Program-made: the position numbers and the translations under genes | The notes under the pieces: generated by a model | Told to the model about the DNA's origin: nothing | The model's database searches: none | Seen by the model: the letters and a program-made list of their open reading frames with translations, nothing else | In this document: positions 1 to 11,864 of the stretch, one piece after another | How the letters are laid out: each line of letters starts with the position of its first letter | How positions within the stretch are numbered: position 1 is the stretch's first letter | Assembly (NCBI GenBank): GCA_037367405.1 | Contig: JAZKJV010009629.1 | Location: forward strand, 996,501-1,060,500 | DNA from: Ottelia alismoides | Lineage: Eukaryota > Streptophyta > Magnoliopsida > Alismatales > Hydrocharitaceae | Length of the DNA: 64,000 nt | Reading direction: 5' to 3'

Positions 1-482
1 TGATGTGAATAAAGATCATTGGGAACGAGAAAAGAGGTGGACTTTAGCTTGAAAAGAGGCGCTAAGTCTAGCCAGCTAAAACGTGGAAACTAAAATACTG
101 GATCCACTGGTAGCCGCTGGTTTTCTGATGAGAAGCATGGGGGTGGTCTTTTATTCTCATCTTTTTGGATGATGCAATATGCGGGGTCAAGCTTAGGCGA
201 TCTAATACCAGCGTAAATCGATCATTTAGACATAGATGCTAGCTTTTTTGTGGGGGTGGTTTTTTGGTTTATCGCTAACAAATAGTGATATGGTTGATAC
301 TGATATTGTAACAAATTCTTATCACTATGCTACCTTTTGGATTATCAATGGATGATAGACCCTAGAATCGTTTTTGTAGAAAAATAAGAGAGGAGGGAGA
401 GGTAGTACTCTAACTTTTACCTTTGCAATTTGTTTACAAATTTATCCCCAGTAAGTTGCCAACTATTTATTCTCAAGAGTTT

Positions 483-502
483 GAGAGAGAGAGAGAGAGA
501 GA
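483..502. repeat. (GA)n microsatellite
   Basis: About ten uninterrupted GA dinucleotides followed by an EcoRI-like gaattc. Simple sequence repeat with no neighbouring gene. Confidence 0.9.
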
Positions 503-538
503 ATTCACGGTAGGTCAGCGAGTTTCTTAACATTTTAG

Positions 539-575
539 CCTCGCAGAGAAGAGGTTTCGGCCTCGCAGAGAAGAG
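539..575. repeat. 15-bp direct duplication
   Basis: The 15-mer cctcgcagagaagag occurs at 539-553 and again at 561-575, separated by gtttcgg. Probably slippage or a repair footprint. Confidence 0.85.
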
Positions 576-586
576 ATGTGATGCTC

Positions 587-1143
587 ATGGATGAAAGGGA
601 ACACGAATATATTCGTATCCGATCCTCTATCGTATTTGTTTTATACATATTTTGATATTCGTATTCGTTTTAAAACTATACATATTTTGACATTCGTATT
701 CTTATTCGTTTTAATACATATTTTGAATTCGTATTTGTTTTAAAATGGATGTGGATATTGATATCATTTTGACATTCGTTATTATTCGCATCCGTGTTCT
801 GCATATTCATTTTTCGTACATAAGTATAGTAATATATTTATTTATAGTTGTACGTAACAACATTTTATGATTGCATTCACCATTGTTTATGAAAAGAATA
901 TGTTTGATATATCTATTTTATGTATAAATTGATCTAAATATGTATGTTTTTTGTGAATCTATCATAATATTTCTGTTATTATTTGTATCTTCGTTATTCG
1001 TTTTACATTCATATTCCTTTTTATAGATATGGCAAGGACATTTTTTCACATCTGTCAATATTCGTATCCTCATTCGTATTCGTATTTTAAAATGGATAAG
1101 GATATGATTATACCTATATCTGTATTCGGTTGTTTTCATCCGT
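587..1143. mobile_element. hAT-like non-autonomous element (MITE)
   Basis: The left end atggatgaaa is matched in inverted orientation by the right end (gttttcatccgt, whose reverse complement is acggatgaaaac). Inward of both ends lie stacked degenerate attcgtattcg and cgaatacgaat strings, a composition common in plant hAT-derived MITEs with GGATGAAAAC-type ends. The length is 557 bp and there is no transposase frame. An 8-bp target duplication is not clear (gatgct-like on the left, gatgttgct-like on the right), so the superfamily call rests on the terminal motif and composition. Confidence 0.55.
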
Positions 1144-1242
1144 AGATGTTGCTCGACCGAGGCGATATTTTAGGTCACAATTTATTTTAAACTGGAAATC
1201 AAAGTGACTGTCACACTTTAAAGGTATTTTTCTCGAAAATTA

Positions 1243-1433
1243 TCACTCATTTCTTATATATCATCTTTTCTAAGGATGTTGAGAAACATTTATTTGAACC
1301 CTTCTTATATTTTTTTCTAGGGGCTGTGAGAACATTTATTTTTAGCTCCATTGTTATGTTCGAGGTTACCGAAGCAATTACACTATACAACAATATATGA
1401 CTTGTGGGCGACAGAATAACATTTTTTAGGAGA
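1243..1433. repeat. Left copy of the direct repeat flanking stack 1
   Basis: It shares blocks such as aacatttatttttag, cactatacaacaa and tatgacttgtgg with 30143-30290, in the same order and orientation. Identity looks like roughly 85 percent by eye. This copy also holds an internal tandem duplication of the ttctaagg-to-catttattt unit, about 50 bp, that the right copy lacks. It ends where element B's LTR begins. Confidence 0.7.
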
Positions 1434-4400
1434 TGATGACCCGCCCTGCGACTCATGTTAAGTATGCAAAATAATCAAGGGTCATGTGACCCGAATCACC
1501 AAGTGTGATTATCGAGAAAATATATATAACTACTTTAAAAAAAATCAATCAATGAAAAGTAATGTTAGCGATCTCTCTATTTAATTCATCTGGTATATCA
1601 ATCGGAGTCGAACACAAGGAGCACGATTGAAAACTAAGTAGCCAAGTTTTAAAGTAGAATAAAATAAATTTTTAATGGTTTATGATTTTTAATTTTTTTT
1701 TATTTTTTAACGAAATGCACAAGAGAAGAAATACACACACCACACTCTTTTGTATTTTTTTTAAAATGATAAAAATACTCAGAAAATTATAAAGGAAATA
1801 TTTTTGAGTATTAAATCTTTTTTTAATATTTTTAGTAATTTTTCCTAAGTTTTTCTGATATTTTTGTGATTTTATAAAAATCAAACAGTGGCAAAAAAGG
1901 TAAACAATGCATATCCTGGAGTATTTGCAACTTAAAAATATTTTAGGTATCCAAAATTCTAGGAAATTATTTTTGTGTCCAAACTATAGACAAATATCTA
2001 CACACAGGAACTAAAATTCACTATTTTTAGATTTTTTCTACATTTGTTTATGATTTGTTTAAGATTTTGGTATTTCGCAATTTTTTGTGTTATGAAAATG
2101 ATTAATGCACGAAATTTGCATAGAAAATACAGGACAATAAAATACACCTAATCTATTTTACTAAATTTTTCAGATAATATTTGATTTTTAATGATTTTTT
2201 CAAATTTCAGGCAGAGAAAATGACATTGTTTTTTAATAATATCAAATAAATTTACAATGCATGAAATTTTTTACAATGAAGAGACAAGTGACATAAAATA
2301 TAACATGAATTTTCTAGAATTTATTGAGCAATAAAAAGATTTATTTCAATCAAACAAACATGCAATTTTAAGTTCTGAAAATAGAGGACTGAGTTGCAAT
2401 TATTCAACAGTTTTACAACAAAATATAACAAAAATTAAAGGTGGATAATGTTTGCAAATTACCCAAAGATGATGTACTCAACACGTGATAGTTGGACAGT
2501 GGAGACTATTTTGCAAATTCGGGAACTTCTGAGGACTTGAATGTAATTTTCCCAGATAAAGCTTGATCCAGAGATGGCAGGGACGTTTGCGCAATTTCTA
2601 AAAACCTTCAAGGGGCTAGGATGCAATATTTCCAATTTTTATATACCCTTTAGGGTTTCTTCTTCTTTGTTCTTTCGTTTCCAAAATAAAAAGGGGAAAA
2701 CGGCCAAGGCCACCGCCATCCCTCTTTTTTCTTACGCAGCGGCAAGCGACAGGCATCGGTTGGCGAGGCGACAGAGGTGTGGGGTGGTGCAGCTGAGCAT
2801 CGAGCGGCGGGGTTGAACAGAGAGGAGGGTTGTGCGACACTGGCGGATGAAGCTCTACTTGCGACGGAGGCCGCTACAAGATGGAGGGCGTCGGCTATGG
2901 AGTTGGCGAGCCGGGCGAAGGGCATCGACGATTGTAAGGTGGCGGAGGAGGAGCTCTTGATGGCGGAGGGGCAGTGGAGCGTACGACGGATAGAGGTCGG
3001 CAAATCTCGCAGGCGTGACCGGTGGTGCCGACTGGCTGCGGGGCAGGCTCGTGCGCGGGCTCCCGCGGAGGGAGGGCGGTGGGAGCCTCCTGGGTGCTAG
3101 AAGGGGACAACGCCTACCACAGGCTGAGCTGCGCTGGCGTTGGAAGGGGCAGCGCTTGGGGTGCAACGCTTCGTGCGAGCTCGTGCGTAGGCGCGTTGAT
3201 AATGGCGCCAGGCGGTGGACGACGCCTGGATCTAACAGAAGAGGGGCGAAGGAAGTTCGTGCAGGAGCGCAGTCCGCGGTGGCGCTAGGAGGGAAGCTTC
3301 GAGCGGATGGCTTATGGCGGATGAGCGGTAGGGGTGGCGGCCCTGCCACCTGAGTTCCTTTTTTTTTATTTCTTATATTTTTTGAAAACTGCAGGAGAAA
3401 TATTTTTTTATTTTTTATTTCTTGTACCTGCAATAAATGAAGATAGCCGACTCGAGCTCGATGGCTCCGTCTTGAAGATAATAAAATAAAGATAGAAGAG
3501 TGAATGGATTGGATCCGGCGAAATGGGAGATATGGAACCGTGTCTTCCGACCACCGTGCACGGTCGGATTTGAGAGATCGTGTGAGATAGAATGTGAGAT
3601 GGAGAGATTCGAGAGATGAGATGAAATCGTATTCAGATTGTGATCGGATAAAAAATGGTGATGAAAACTACGTATCTAGATCTACAACGAGCTTGAAAAT
3701 AAAAACTATGCAATGTTTACTCTTGATGAAAAATGAGAAATACAATTAGATCTAACCTGAGGGAGGCGGGCGCCGTGATGGCCTCGACAACAACTGGTCT
3801 GCTGTCACCGGACGACACGGGGAATGGGCTCCTCTATTGACCGAAGGGATTTCGGGAATGAGGCTCCTTCTCCACCAAAGATTGATCAAGAGCAAATGCG
3901 GGAGAAGGAGCTCAATAAAAAGAAAGAATAAATCCAAAAAAGGAAAATATGTACAAAAAAGGTAGGTAATTAGTGGTTATTTTAAATAAATAAAATAAAT
4001 TAATAAATAAATTAAAAATAAAATTCCTAGTTAAATAAAATAATTAAAACAATTAATTTACAAAAATTAATTAGCCACCTTAATGGTGTTTATTTAAGGT
4101 AGAAAATCAAATCTTATATACATGGTAGGGTTTTCAAATCAAATAATTAAATAAATCAATAAAAAAATAAAAATTTGTAATTAAAAAAATTTAATAATTA
4201 ATATCAGAAATTATTTTTGGTGTTTTTTTATACAAAGAAATTAGTTATATACACGTATATACACATATAGTACATTATACACATATACAAAGAAGGAAGT
4301 AAATATTTTTATTTTTTATTTATTTTTTATTTATTTATTTTTTAAATAATTATGGACATATTTGCAATTATTTACACTGAGTAAAAAAGATGATAAATAT

Positions 4401-5115
4401 ATACAATAAATAAATGGCAAAATTGCAAAAAAACACCCTAAAAACCGACTTTTAATCGTAACTCAAAAATATGAAACTATATCCATTTTAAAGATAATTT
4501 AATTTAGAATACAATGGAAGTAAGTTTTATTTCAATTGAGTTCGTATGGAGCTAGAATTGATCTTTCAATTGTCACTTTACAACTTTTTTCTAAGCGTGG
4601 ATACTTTTACCTCTATACATGATTTTACTTCACAATTATTTTTATTATTTACAAAATATTTTTATTTAACAATTTCTATTTAGAAAAATTTTTAATTTGA
4701 GGTAAATTTATAGATACATAAAATCATGTAAGTTTTGTACAAATATACAAAGAATAAATTCAAAATTAAAAAGGATGAATATTTACAAATTATTTTTTTT
4801 GGATTTTTGGATTAAAGACACTATCTCCCCCTACTTTATTCCTAGTTGATCAGGTCAAGTCTTGACCTTCTCTTGGGGTTCGGGTCAGTGTACATTTATT
4901 TCATAAATACATCCTTTATTTTTCCCTTTCCTTTTTCTTTTCTTTTTCTTTTCTTCTTTATTCTTTTATTTGAATAAAAAATAGTGTTAAAAATATATAT
5001 TTAACAAATGCATGCTGAATGGTAATTTTTTGAAATTAGTGGGTATTTACAGGTATTTGACTAAGGAAATATAGCTAAAATAAAAGAATAAAGGCAATGA
5101 ATCATGGATTCATCA
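1434..5115 (-). repeat. Element B left (3') LTR, 3682 bp
   Basis: Starts tgatgacccgcc on the plus strand, the same family start as A's left LTR and E, and ends ...ggattcatca, giving TG...CA ends on the element strand. The order within it matches every other LTR here: U5 end with a ggtcgaacacaagg-type motif, AT-rich stretch, a GC-rich island (about 2690-3350), AT-rich stretch, then a U3 with the palindromic W-box pair at 4852-4868. The reading frames inside the GC island run on both strands and are not conserved between families, so I treat them as noncoding. Confidence 0.85.
4852..4868. promoter_or_regulatory. Palindromic W-box pair in U3 of B left LTR
   Basis: AGGTCAAGTCTTGACCT, an inverted repeat of the WRKY core TTGACC around a single T. 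It lies about 250 bp inside the outer U3 end and follows a conserved ccccctactttattcc block. The same site recurs in the other LTRs of this window. Confidence 0.55.
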
Positions 5116-5133
5116 TTCTCCTATACTTTACCT
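5116..5133 (-). promoter_or_regulatory. Element B polypurine tract
   Basis: On the element (minus) strand the 3' LTR is immediately preceded by GGTAAAGTATAGGAGAA, the plus-strand priming tract. A short self-complementary tttgcta/tagcaaa-type block follows on the plus strand, as in A and C. Confidence 0.7.
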
Positions 5134-7080
5134 TTGCTAGTCCTTTAGGAAACTCTTATTTGGAAATAAGTGAAGACAAAAAATAAAGAAAATAAAAAAG
5201 AAAGAACTTAGACCAATGTTGATTTTTAAACTTATCTTCATAAATTGGCGTATAGAGCTCAATCGGACCTTTGGATTATTAATTTGGCGGAACCTTATTG
5301 GAAAATGGGTTTATGAGTCAATAGCCCTCCAAGTTCCGCTATTTTATTGTCAGATCGCCTTAATCAGTCAGGTCAGAACAATTCTCCATACACAAACTCT
5401 AATTAACTATGAATCTGTACTTGTACAGTGTATGTGTATTTTGGCTCCCACTTCAAAATGACAAAAGAAACAACCTCCCTCAATAAGGTAACCTCTATCC
5501 CCCAATCTAGCAACTCTTTCCTCGAGGAGCGGGGATATTCCCTTCTATGTTTCAAGTACAACTAGCTCAAGAAGAGGATATGGAGAAAAGAATGGATGGT
5601 AACCAGTGTAGTTTACCTATCCTTGGATGCATGTCTGTGTAGCCAAGTCATCCACTGCAAGCTTACAAAAATTTGACTTTGAAGCTCTCATTCATTCTCT
5701 TTTTCTTTTTTTCACTTGTATATGCACTCCGGTAGGCATTTACCTCTCAATCAGGCCTGCCCACTTTTGGAGATTCTGTATTTTTCTCTCTATTTTTTTG
5801 AAAATATATACAAGGTGCAACATGTAACATAAGGAGTTTTTCCTCTTGACTTAGTAGACTATCCCTCTATTGAAGCATTATTGCAACCCCACAACTCTTA
5901 TCTTTAGACCTCAATGCTACTAGATCAGGTTGAGAATGCACTTCCCTCCATAGAGGAAGATGAGAGGTTCCGCCTAGATGTACTACCCTCGCATGCTACT
6001 CCAAGCCAAGGTCAACTACCTCCTCACCACCTCATCCGTGTTGAGCCATGTGTATAGTGTGTGTGCAAGTCAAGCCAGTCATGAGTGTGTTGTTAAGTAC
6101 TCTATTTAGACAAAATCAAGATAATATGTTAACATAGCCTAGTGGACTTGAATAATTAAGTCTCAAGACCTGAAATCCTAAATTCAGATTCTATAAAGTT
6201 CCTCTGACATTAAGTGGATTAAGGTCTTAACTAAAACTCCCATTCCTCAATTTTATTCTAGACTAGTTTAAATATCAACATTACTATGAAAAATGCTCAT
6301 GCAAATGTGAGAAAATATGTACAATGCAAAGAGAAAATAAGAGAGAGAGAAAAATCCTTTTTTTGAAACATTTCTAATTTTGATTTTTTAAAGAAAAGAA
6401 GAAAAAAGAAAAAATGATGCAAATGTGAAAATATTTTTTTTTGCAAAATTTTGTAGACTTTTGGTTTTTATTATTTTTAAGGGTTATGGTTAGTAGATAC
6501 ACATATTTAACAGGAGTGAGTCAATTATTTACAAGAAGTAGGTGAAAGGATTTGCAACTTAAGTGTTAGTCATTTATACAAGTTTGTATATATACAATTG
6601 GTAAAGAATTTATGGATGATGCATATATCCCTCAAACTTATTTGAAAATAATTTACAAATATTTTTGAAAACTATAGTCCAAAATAATCTTTCAAAAACA
6701 ATTTTACAAATATTTGAAAACTATTTTGCAAACATTTTTCAAACAGTATATATCGATTTTTTTCAAAATAATTTTTCAACATTTTCAAGATATTACAAAT
6801 AGTTTTACAAAATAATTGTATTTCACACAAATCAAAATACTTTTATAGAGGTTGAAAACCTTTTCAAACATTTTCAATAGTTTTCAATAGATTTCAAACT
6901 ACTTTCAAAATATTTTTCAAAATATTTTAACCTGACTTAGTAATCAGTATGTTCAAAAAAGAAATTTAAGGAAATATCTGCATCTTTTTATTAGATGATT
7001 TTTCTGAATTTTACATGTATTTATACAGTAATTTAGCCATATTAAAATACGAAGTATGAAATTATGGATAAAGCATAACA
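5134..7080 (-). other. Element B 3' noncoding internal region
   Basis: No conserved reading frame. It aligns block by block with A (15560-16990) and C (37066-38560), including the cctcgaggagcggggatattccc block, so it is element sequence and not host DNA. The ORFs at 5216-5461 and 5627-5827 are not shared as frames by A or C. Confidence 0.7.
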
Positions 7081-7100
7081 TACAATATATACGACACCCT

Positions 7101-7449
7101 CTATACTTAGCTCGAACTATATATCCTCATAGTGATCAGAGAGCGGCAAAGGAAGAACATAACTCGTGCTAAGTATAGCAAAGTGAAAAGAATACTATAC
7201 TACAATGAATGAAAGAATAAAATCAATAAGAGTCGGTGATCCCCCTATACTTAGGATCGAGTGATCCTAAGTATAGAAGACTGTTACACAAGGGGACTAC
7301 CGAGTGATAGGATGTACACATATTACCTCTCCTATACTTAGGGTAAAATATCCCAAAGTATAGGCAACAAAACAGAGGTAACAGATCAAATGGATAATCA
7401 CAAGTCTGACACCCCCCTATACTTAGGGTAAAGTGCACCCTAAGTGTAG
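7101..7449 (-). repeat. Hairpin array with polypurine-tract-like ends (element B)
   Basis: Four inverted repeats with ctatacttag/ctaagtatag stems, at 7101-7178 (long two-part stem), 7245-7276, 7332-7363 and 7417-7449. Read on the element strand, each hairpin finishes CTAAGTATAGGGGG or a close variant, the core of the element's own polypurine tract. Hairpin 2 is a perfect stem (CTATACTTAGGAT with ATCCTAAGTATAG); hairpins 3 and 4 carry one mismatch or wobble. Position and order match A and C. Confidence 0.8.
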
Positions 7450-7780
7450 CATAATCATGAGATGAAGATGGGGTGTTTAGACAGAAAGAATGAATGATAT
7501 GGACTGAATGATCTATACAAATAATACAATGTTGAGGTGCCTCTCAACAAGCGCTAGAGTTTATGCCCCTAGCTGGGTGCAAAAGCTAGGGCAACATAGT
7601 ATTGAGGGTTCAGGGACGACATCTATGAGGTGAATAATGTATTGTCGTCATAGTCTCGGTAGGGGAAGAACAATGAGGTCAACAGTGTAAACTATGATAC
7701 CCAACTAAATAATCAAGCGGGTGTCTGCTATCAGGTAAAGATATGTGAGAATGAAATCGGGCTCCGGTAGCACAAAAGAA

Positions 7781-10264
7781 TGTTGGACATGCGAGCCCAC
7801 GGTGAGCCATTATGCAATAAATGTTATTGCAAATATTCATTCCTTGATCTGAAATGAAGAATAACTAATTTGCATAATAGGCCCCTCAGGTACAATTAGG
7901 GTTATGTACCATGACCATATTAATGAGTATATAGCTGTTGATTCAATTATTGAATCATGGAGGCTGGTGCTTGGATGAATATCTAAAGAGTTAGATTGAG
8001 GACTCATCAAGCACCGTCAAATGATTGTTAAGAGATGATCTCCAACCTTAGTAGGAGATGGCAATCCTTTCTCATTTGGATTGATATCTGACCGACCTCT
8101 TAATACATGACCTCTGCATGGGAATAGAGATTCGGAGGTGTTAGATTAGTTAGGTCAAAGAGCTGACTTAACGAGATCGAGATAACCAAAGACCTATGTC
8201 GTATACTGTCATAATATAGGCATGCTTCCTCTGACCGGAGACAGATGTGTTACTATACGTTTGAGTATGTACATTTAGTAGACCAATAGGTTGATGACCT
8301 TACCAAGGTCTATACACCGGTGCGCTGGTGTGCATACAAGGGCATATGAGTAATACGATCTCTCAAAGGGATCATATAGGTTCATTGCTGAATCGGAAGA
8401 CACGGGAAGAATCAAATTACATGCGTGGTCATCTCGCTTTAGAAGCTTGACTGAATTTTTTAGGTTTGATATATGCTTTTGGAAAGTATATGATCAAAAC
8501 CTAGGTATGATATATGCTTTTAGAAAGTATATGATCAATACCAACTCCCAATGATCGAATGAGAACCTTAATGATAAAATCTAGAAGGAGACAGTCTAAA
8601 GAGATCTAAAACTTCGGAGTTCTGGGTCTTCCAGTATGCATGATGTACAGGTATTGGGAACGCCTGAGGGTGATGTGATCATAAATGATTGTATAACCAT
8701 GACGCTTCCATTCTAAGGGAGTGATTAAACATGTCTTGATTTTAGTGACTCCTCTCATAAAGAAGTAATCTGATCTTAGTCCAATTGATGGACATTGATC
8801 TGAATGTGATTCAGATGTAATAAGAAGACTAGATTTGCGGTCTCGATTTAATCAAGCATCTAGGAGGGTTCACAAGATCTGGATTTGAGATGTGATCTCA
8901 TTATCCAAGTCACTATACATGGAACAATACATCTGCCCTGTCCTTATCTCCAAGTATCTGCTGAGAAAGCGTGTTCTCCTTGAAAGAGTTCATGAATAAT
9001 TTCATTGTTGATATATGTATCCGAGCAATGAGATGTTGATAATTAAATGTGATTTTAATTATCATGGATATCAATAATGTGGATAGCACTTTCCATATTA
9101 ATTTATATATATATTATAAATGTGATTTATAATATATTAGAGAGAGCATATTGTGATTTATATTTTGTTGATTAATTATTGATTTGGATTGGATTCACAT
9201 TGGATTATTAATTGAAAATATAATTTTACATTTTGTTTTGGGATGTGAATGTGATTCACGACTTTCCAATGGCATGATTGCAAGGTTCACAAGATAATTA
9301 TGAATTATTTTTGTGAAATAATTTTACAACAATTGTTGTTGTAAATCTGGGAGATATCATGAGACTATGAGATCTCATGAGATAATGAGATCTCATGAGA
9401 TAGTGAGATCTCATGAGATAGTGAGATCTCATGAGAAGAGTGGTCGTCTCCCCCTTTTTTAAGGGGAGGAGATTTATCTCCACATTATCTGCAAGGATAA
9501 TTAATTGATTTAATTTGAATTTAAATATATTGATTTATCGATATATATTAATTTAAATTAAAATAATTATTATTGTGTTTTCCCAACAAGATCATGGCCA
9601 TTGAAAGAAACACAAATCAATCTCATCCATTGATTTGGTGTTGTCCATGGATTGAGATCCATGGATCCCAAAAACCTAGATAAGAAGAGGCACCCCTTGC
9701 TCTTCGAGACACAAGTTTACAACGTAAACTAATGCTCTCTCCCTCTCTCTCTACACGTCACGACTCTCTTCCTCTCTCTCTTGTGGCCTTCCATCATGGA
9801 GCCCTTGAGAGAGTCGCTATCACCGTAGCATCGTCGTTATGCTGTCGGATCATCTACTCATTGATCTCCATCTCCTTCGATGCACCTCGCTTGTGAAGAA
9901 GATATTGGATCTCGTGTGTCGAGATCAGGAGATCCGTCGCTTATATCATCAACATGGATTGCGAGAAGGACGCGTCCCATCAACGCGCTTACAAGTGTCT
10001 CCTCCATTGGATCGAACTTGAGACAGGAGGTCTCTTCGTTTAGAGACTCGATCGCAAACCACGCTTTCAAGAGGTAAATCTTATACCTAATTGTGGTTTA
10101 GATAAAACGTTCTGAGAAAGGTTCTTGGATCATGTGGTTTCATCACATTGAAATTTTTTAAATTCCGCTGCACCGAGCCACTAGTGCGACTAGTCGCTCC
10201 TGATCACATTCGATGCGATCATCACACTTCCGTGATGTGCTTGAGGATCTCCACATATCATTCA
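7781..10264 (+). mobile_element. Copia-like (Angela/SIRE-type) solo LTR
   Basis: 2484 bp starting TGTTGG and ending TTCA, flanked by perfect 5-bp duplications aagaa (7776-7780 and 10265-10269). Element A has the uninterrupted target at about 17690, which confirms both ends. The style fits long plant Copia LTRs: TGTTGGA-type start, unique middle, a late ttccgctgca block (about 10166-10175), and no internal coding region or second LTR. Assignment to Angela/SIRE is from general layout and not from a database match. The ORFs at 9839-10077 are not recognisable proteins. Confidence 0.75.
9368..9437. repeat. 18-bp tandem repeat of a palindromic unit
   Basis: About four copies of tgagatctcatgagatag with one or two differences, each containing the palindromes gagatctc and ctcatgag. 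It lies inside the Copia-like LTR. Confidence 0.85.
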
Positions 10265-10269
10265 AAGAA

Positions 10270-11864
10270 TGCATCAGCTCAAGATCAGAATGTAGTGGAA
10301 GGATAGAGCTGAAGAAGTCGAACACGAAGAAAGAAGGATTAGTCATGGAATCCTCCACGTTAATCACCATCTCAAAAAGCTATGGAAGGTCATGATCAAG
10401 AGACACACTAAGAAAACTGATATCCGATGCACATAATGGAGAAGAATCCATAGCATCATCGAATATCTCAAAGATCGGATCATCCTTGCGAGGGTCGTTG
10501 AGGAGAGAAAAACTCAGACTCAATAAGATCAGAAGTATGAGAAGACTTGGTCTCTTGATTTGACAGATCGGAATCACATCCAGGCAGCGCAACCAAGTAC
10601 AAGGGACATAATGCATCCTCCCGCAGATATTCTTTGACGAGTAATGCAGGATCGTCGGTAAAAGAATGTGGAATCAGATCATGACTTGGGATCTACGCTG
10701 TTGTAAAACACTAGGTTCCTACACCCAAGTAACTCATCAGTTGTTAACGACATCTAAACAACCTCGAGGCATGGCATGCCACTAGTCAACAACGCTGAAG
10801 CAGTAGACATTTTCAAGATCTGATCCTCGAACTGCGACAATGCTGTCAATCATCAACGCCTCCAAAAATGTATCGCATCATCAAGTGGGAGGACACACGA
10901 CTCAAAGACGGGACTATCTAGGTTTGTCAAATCAAAATGATGTCCCTCATTGAGCTCTGTCAGCTGGGATGGATCTAAATGTACATATAAATCTGAGAAG
11001 ATCTTCTATAGAATGAAAACTGAATCATCTAGCCATGGACACTGAAATGAATGGAAGGACGGTTGAAACAATGTGGATCCTCCTCCATTTCTTGTGATAC
11101 TAGCAGATCTAGAATACAAGAATCCTCAACGTGAAAGTGCGGGACTGGCTCAAACAAACTTTCCAAGTACTTAAATATTATTTTAATGGATGAAAATAGG
11201 AAGATTTATAATCTCGATCCACACAATAACATCATTTTGAATCCGTTGGATTTGAATTGGCACTTTTTACATCATGATTATTGTGAGGAATCACCCCCAA
11301 TAATTATTCTTGGACAGTTTATTTGTGAAAATGTATGTTTATTCAAATACAGACCACACATAAAATCTGGTCAAGTTCTAATTGTTCATGCAAACTATTT
11401 AGTAATAAGATCTGCTAAGCCTTATTTGATCACCCCAGGAACAACTGGTGTAAAACCAACGGGAACTCGACCAATGTCCTGCTTTGAAACTCATAGTTGT
11501 GGTCAACACGTCCATCATCTGAAATGTAGTAGAATCCACATCTCTGAATGGTCTGTGTTGTCTGAATCGACATGAAATGACACAAACTCAACTGGTCTCG
11601 TCTCTCCCTCGTGTGTTGTCCCGACTAAAGCATCTCGTGAAGATGGGATGTCTGAGAGTACTCTAGAGAAGGTCTCAAGAAAAATCTATGTCCGGAATTG
11701 TGGTGTGAACCACCATCGAGGTAACTACTAGTGTAATCTGTTCCGCGGTCATCCATCTCATGGTGATTTGTACAAGGTCAGTCGCCGAGATTCCATGATC
11801 TGGAAATCTCCTTAATAGGTCAATATAAACCTAAGCCATGAAATCTCTCAATGGCTCCTGGGGT
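10270..11864 (-). pseudogene. Element B gag, 3' half (decayed)
   Basis: Aligns with the C-terminal half of A's gag frame (about 17690-18815), but frameshifts and stops break it into short pieces (for example 10158-10370 and 10380-10616). Weak traces of the acidic tail remain. It carries two insertions relative to A: an extra block of about 145 bp at 10701-10845, bounded by acgctg/atgctg-like repeats, and the plastid fragment at about 11160-11447. The gag continues beyond element A at 24980. Confidence 0.7.
11160..11447 (+). pseudogene. rpoC2: Plastid rpoC2 fragment (nuclear plastid insertion)
   Basis: From 11186 the plus strand is open for about 88 codons. Within it, [39 protein letters not shown] and VIRSAKPYL are characteristic of the plastid RNA polymerase beta'' subunit. 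Just upstream, ttccaagtacttaaatatta is also rpoC2-like, but a T-run change shifts it out of frame. The full protein has more than 1300 residues, so this is a small internal piece with no promoter, start or end. The flanks return to element B gag sequence: gggactggctcaaac aligns with A near 18400, and tcgaccaatgtcc with A near 18440. A lacks the insert. It is antisense to gag. The near-intact frame suggests a fairly young transfer. Confidence 0.85.

Larger units (their letters stand above)
1..586. other. Unrecognised intergenic sequence
   Basis: No convincing reading frame and no family I recognise. It holds a GA microsatellite and a short direct duplication, listed separately. It precedes a hAT-like MITE and forms the left edge of the sequence outside the retroelement stacks. 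Confidence 0.5.

Noticed and set aside
2855..3433. 192-codon ORF on the minus strand
   Set aside because: Lies in the GC island of B's left LTR. The right LTR does not keep the frame, and composition alone explains the absence of stops.
7101..7449. CRISPR-like regular repeats
   Set aside because: The repeats are only four inverted stems of about 32 bp with unequal spacing, on a eukaryotic retroelement, and recur at the same place in three elements.
10158..10175. Copia LTR end at the ttccgctgca block
   Set aside because: This would leave about 90 bp unexplained and no target duplication. The end at 10264 gives a perfect aagaa duplication and restores alignment with A.
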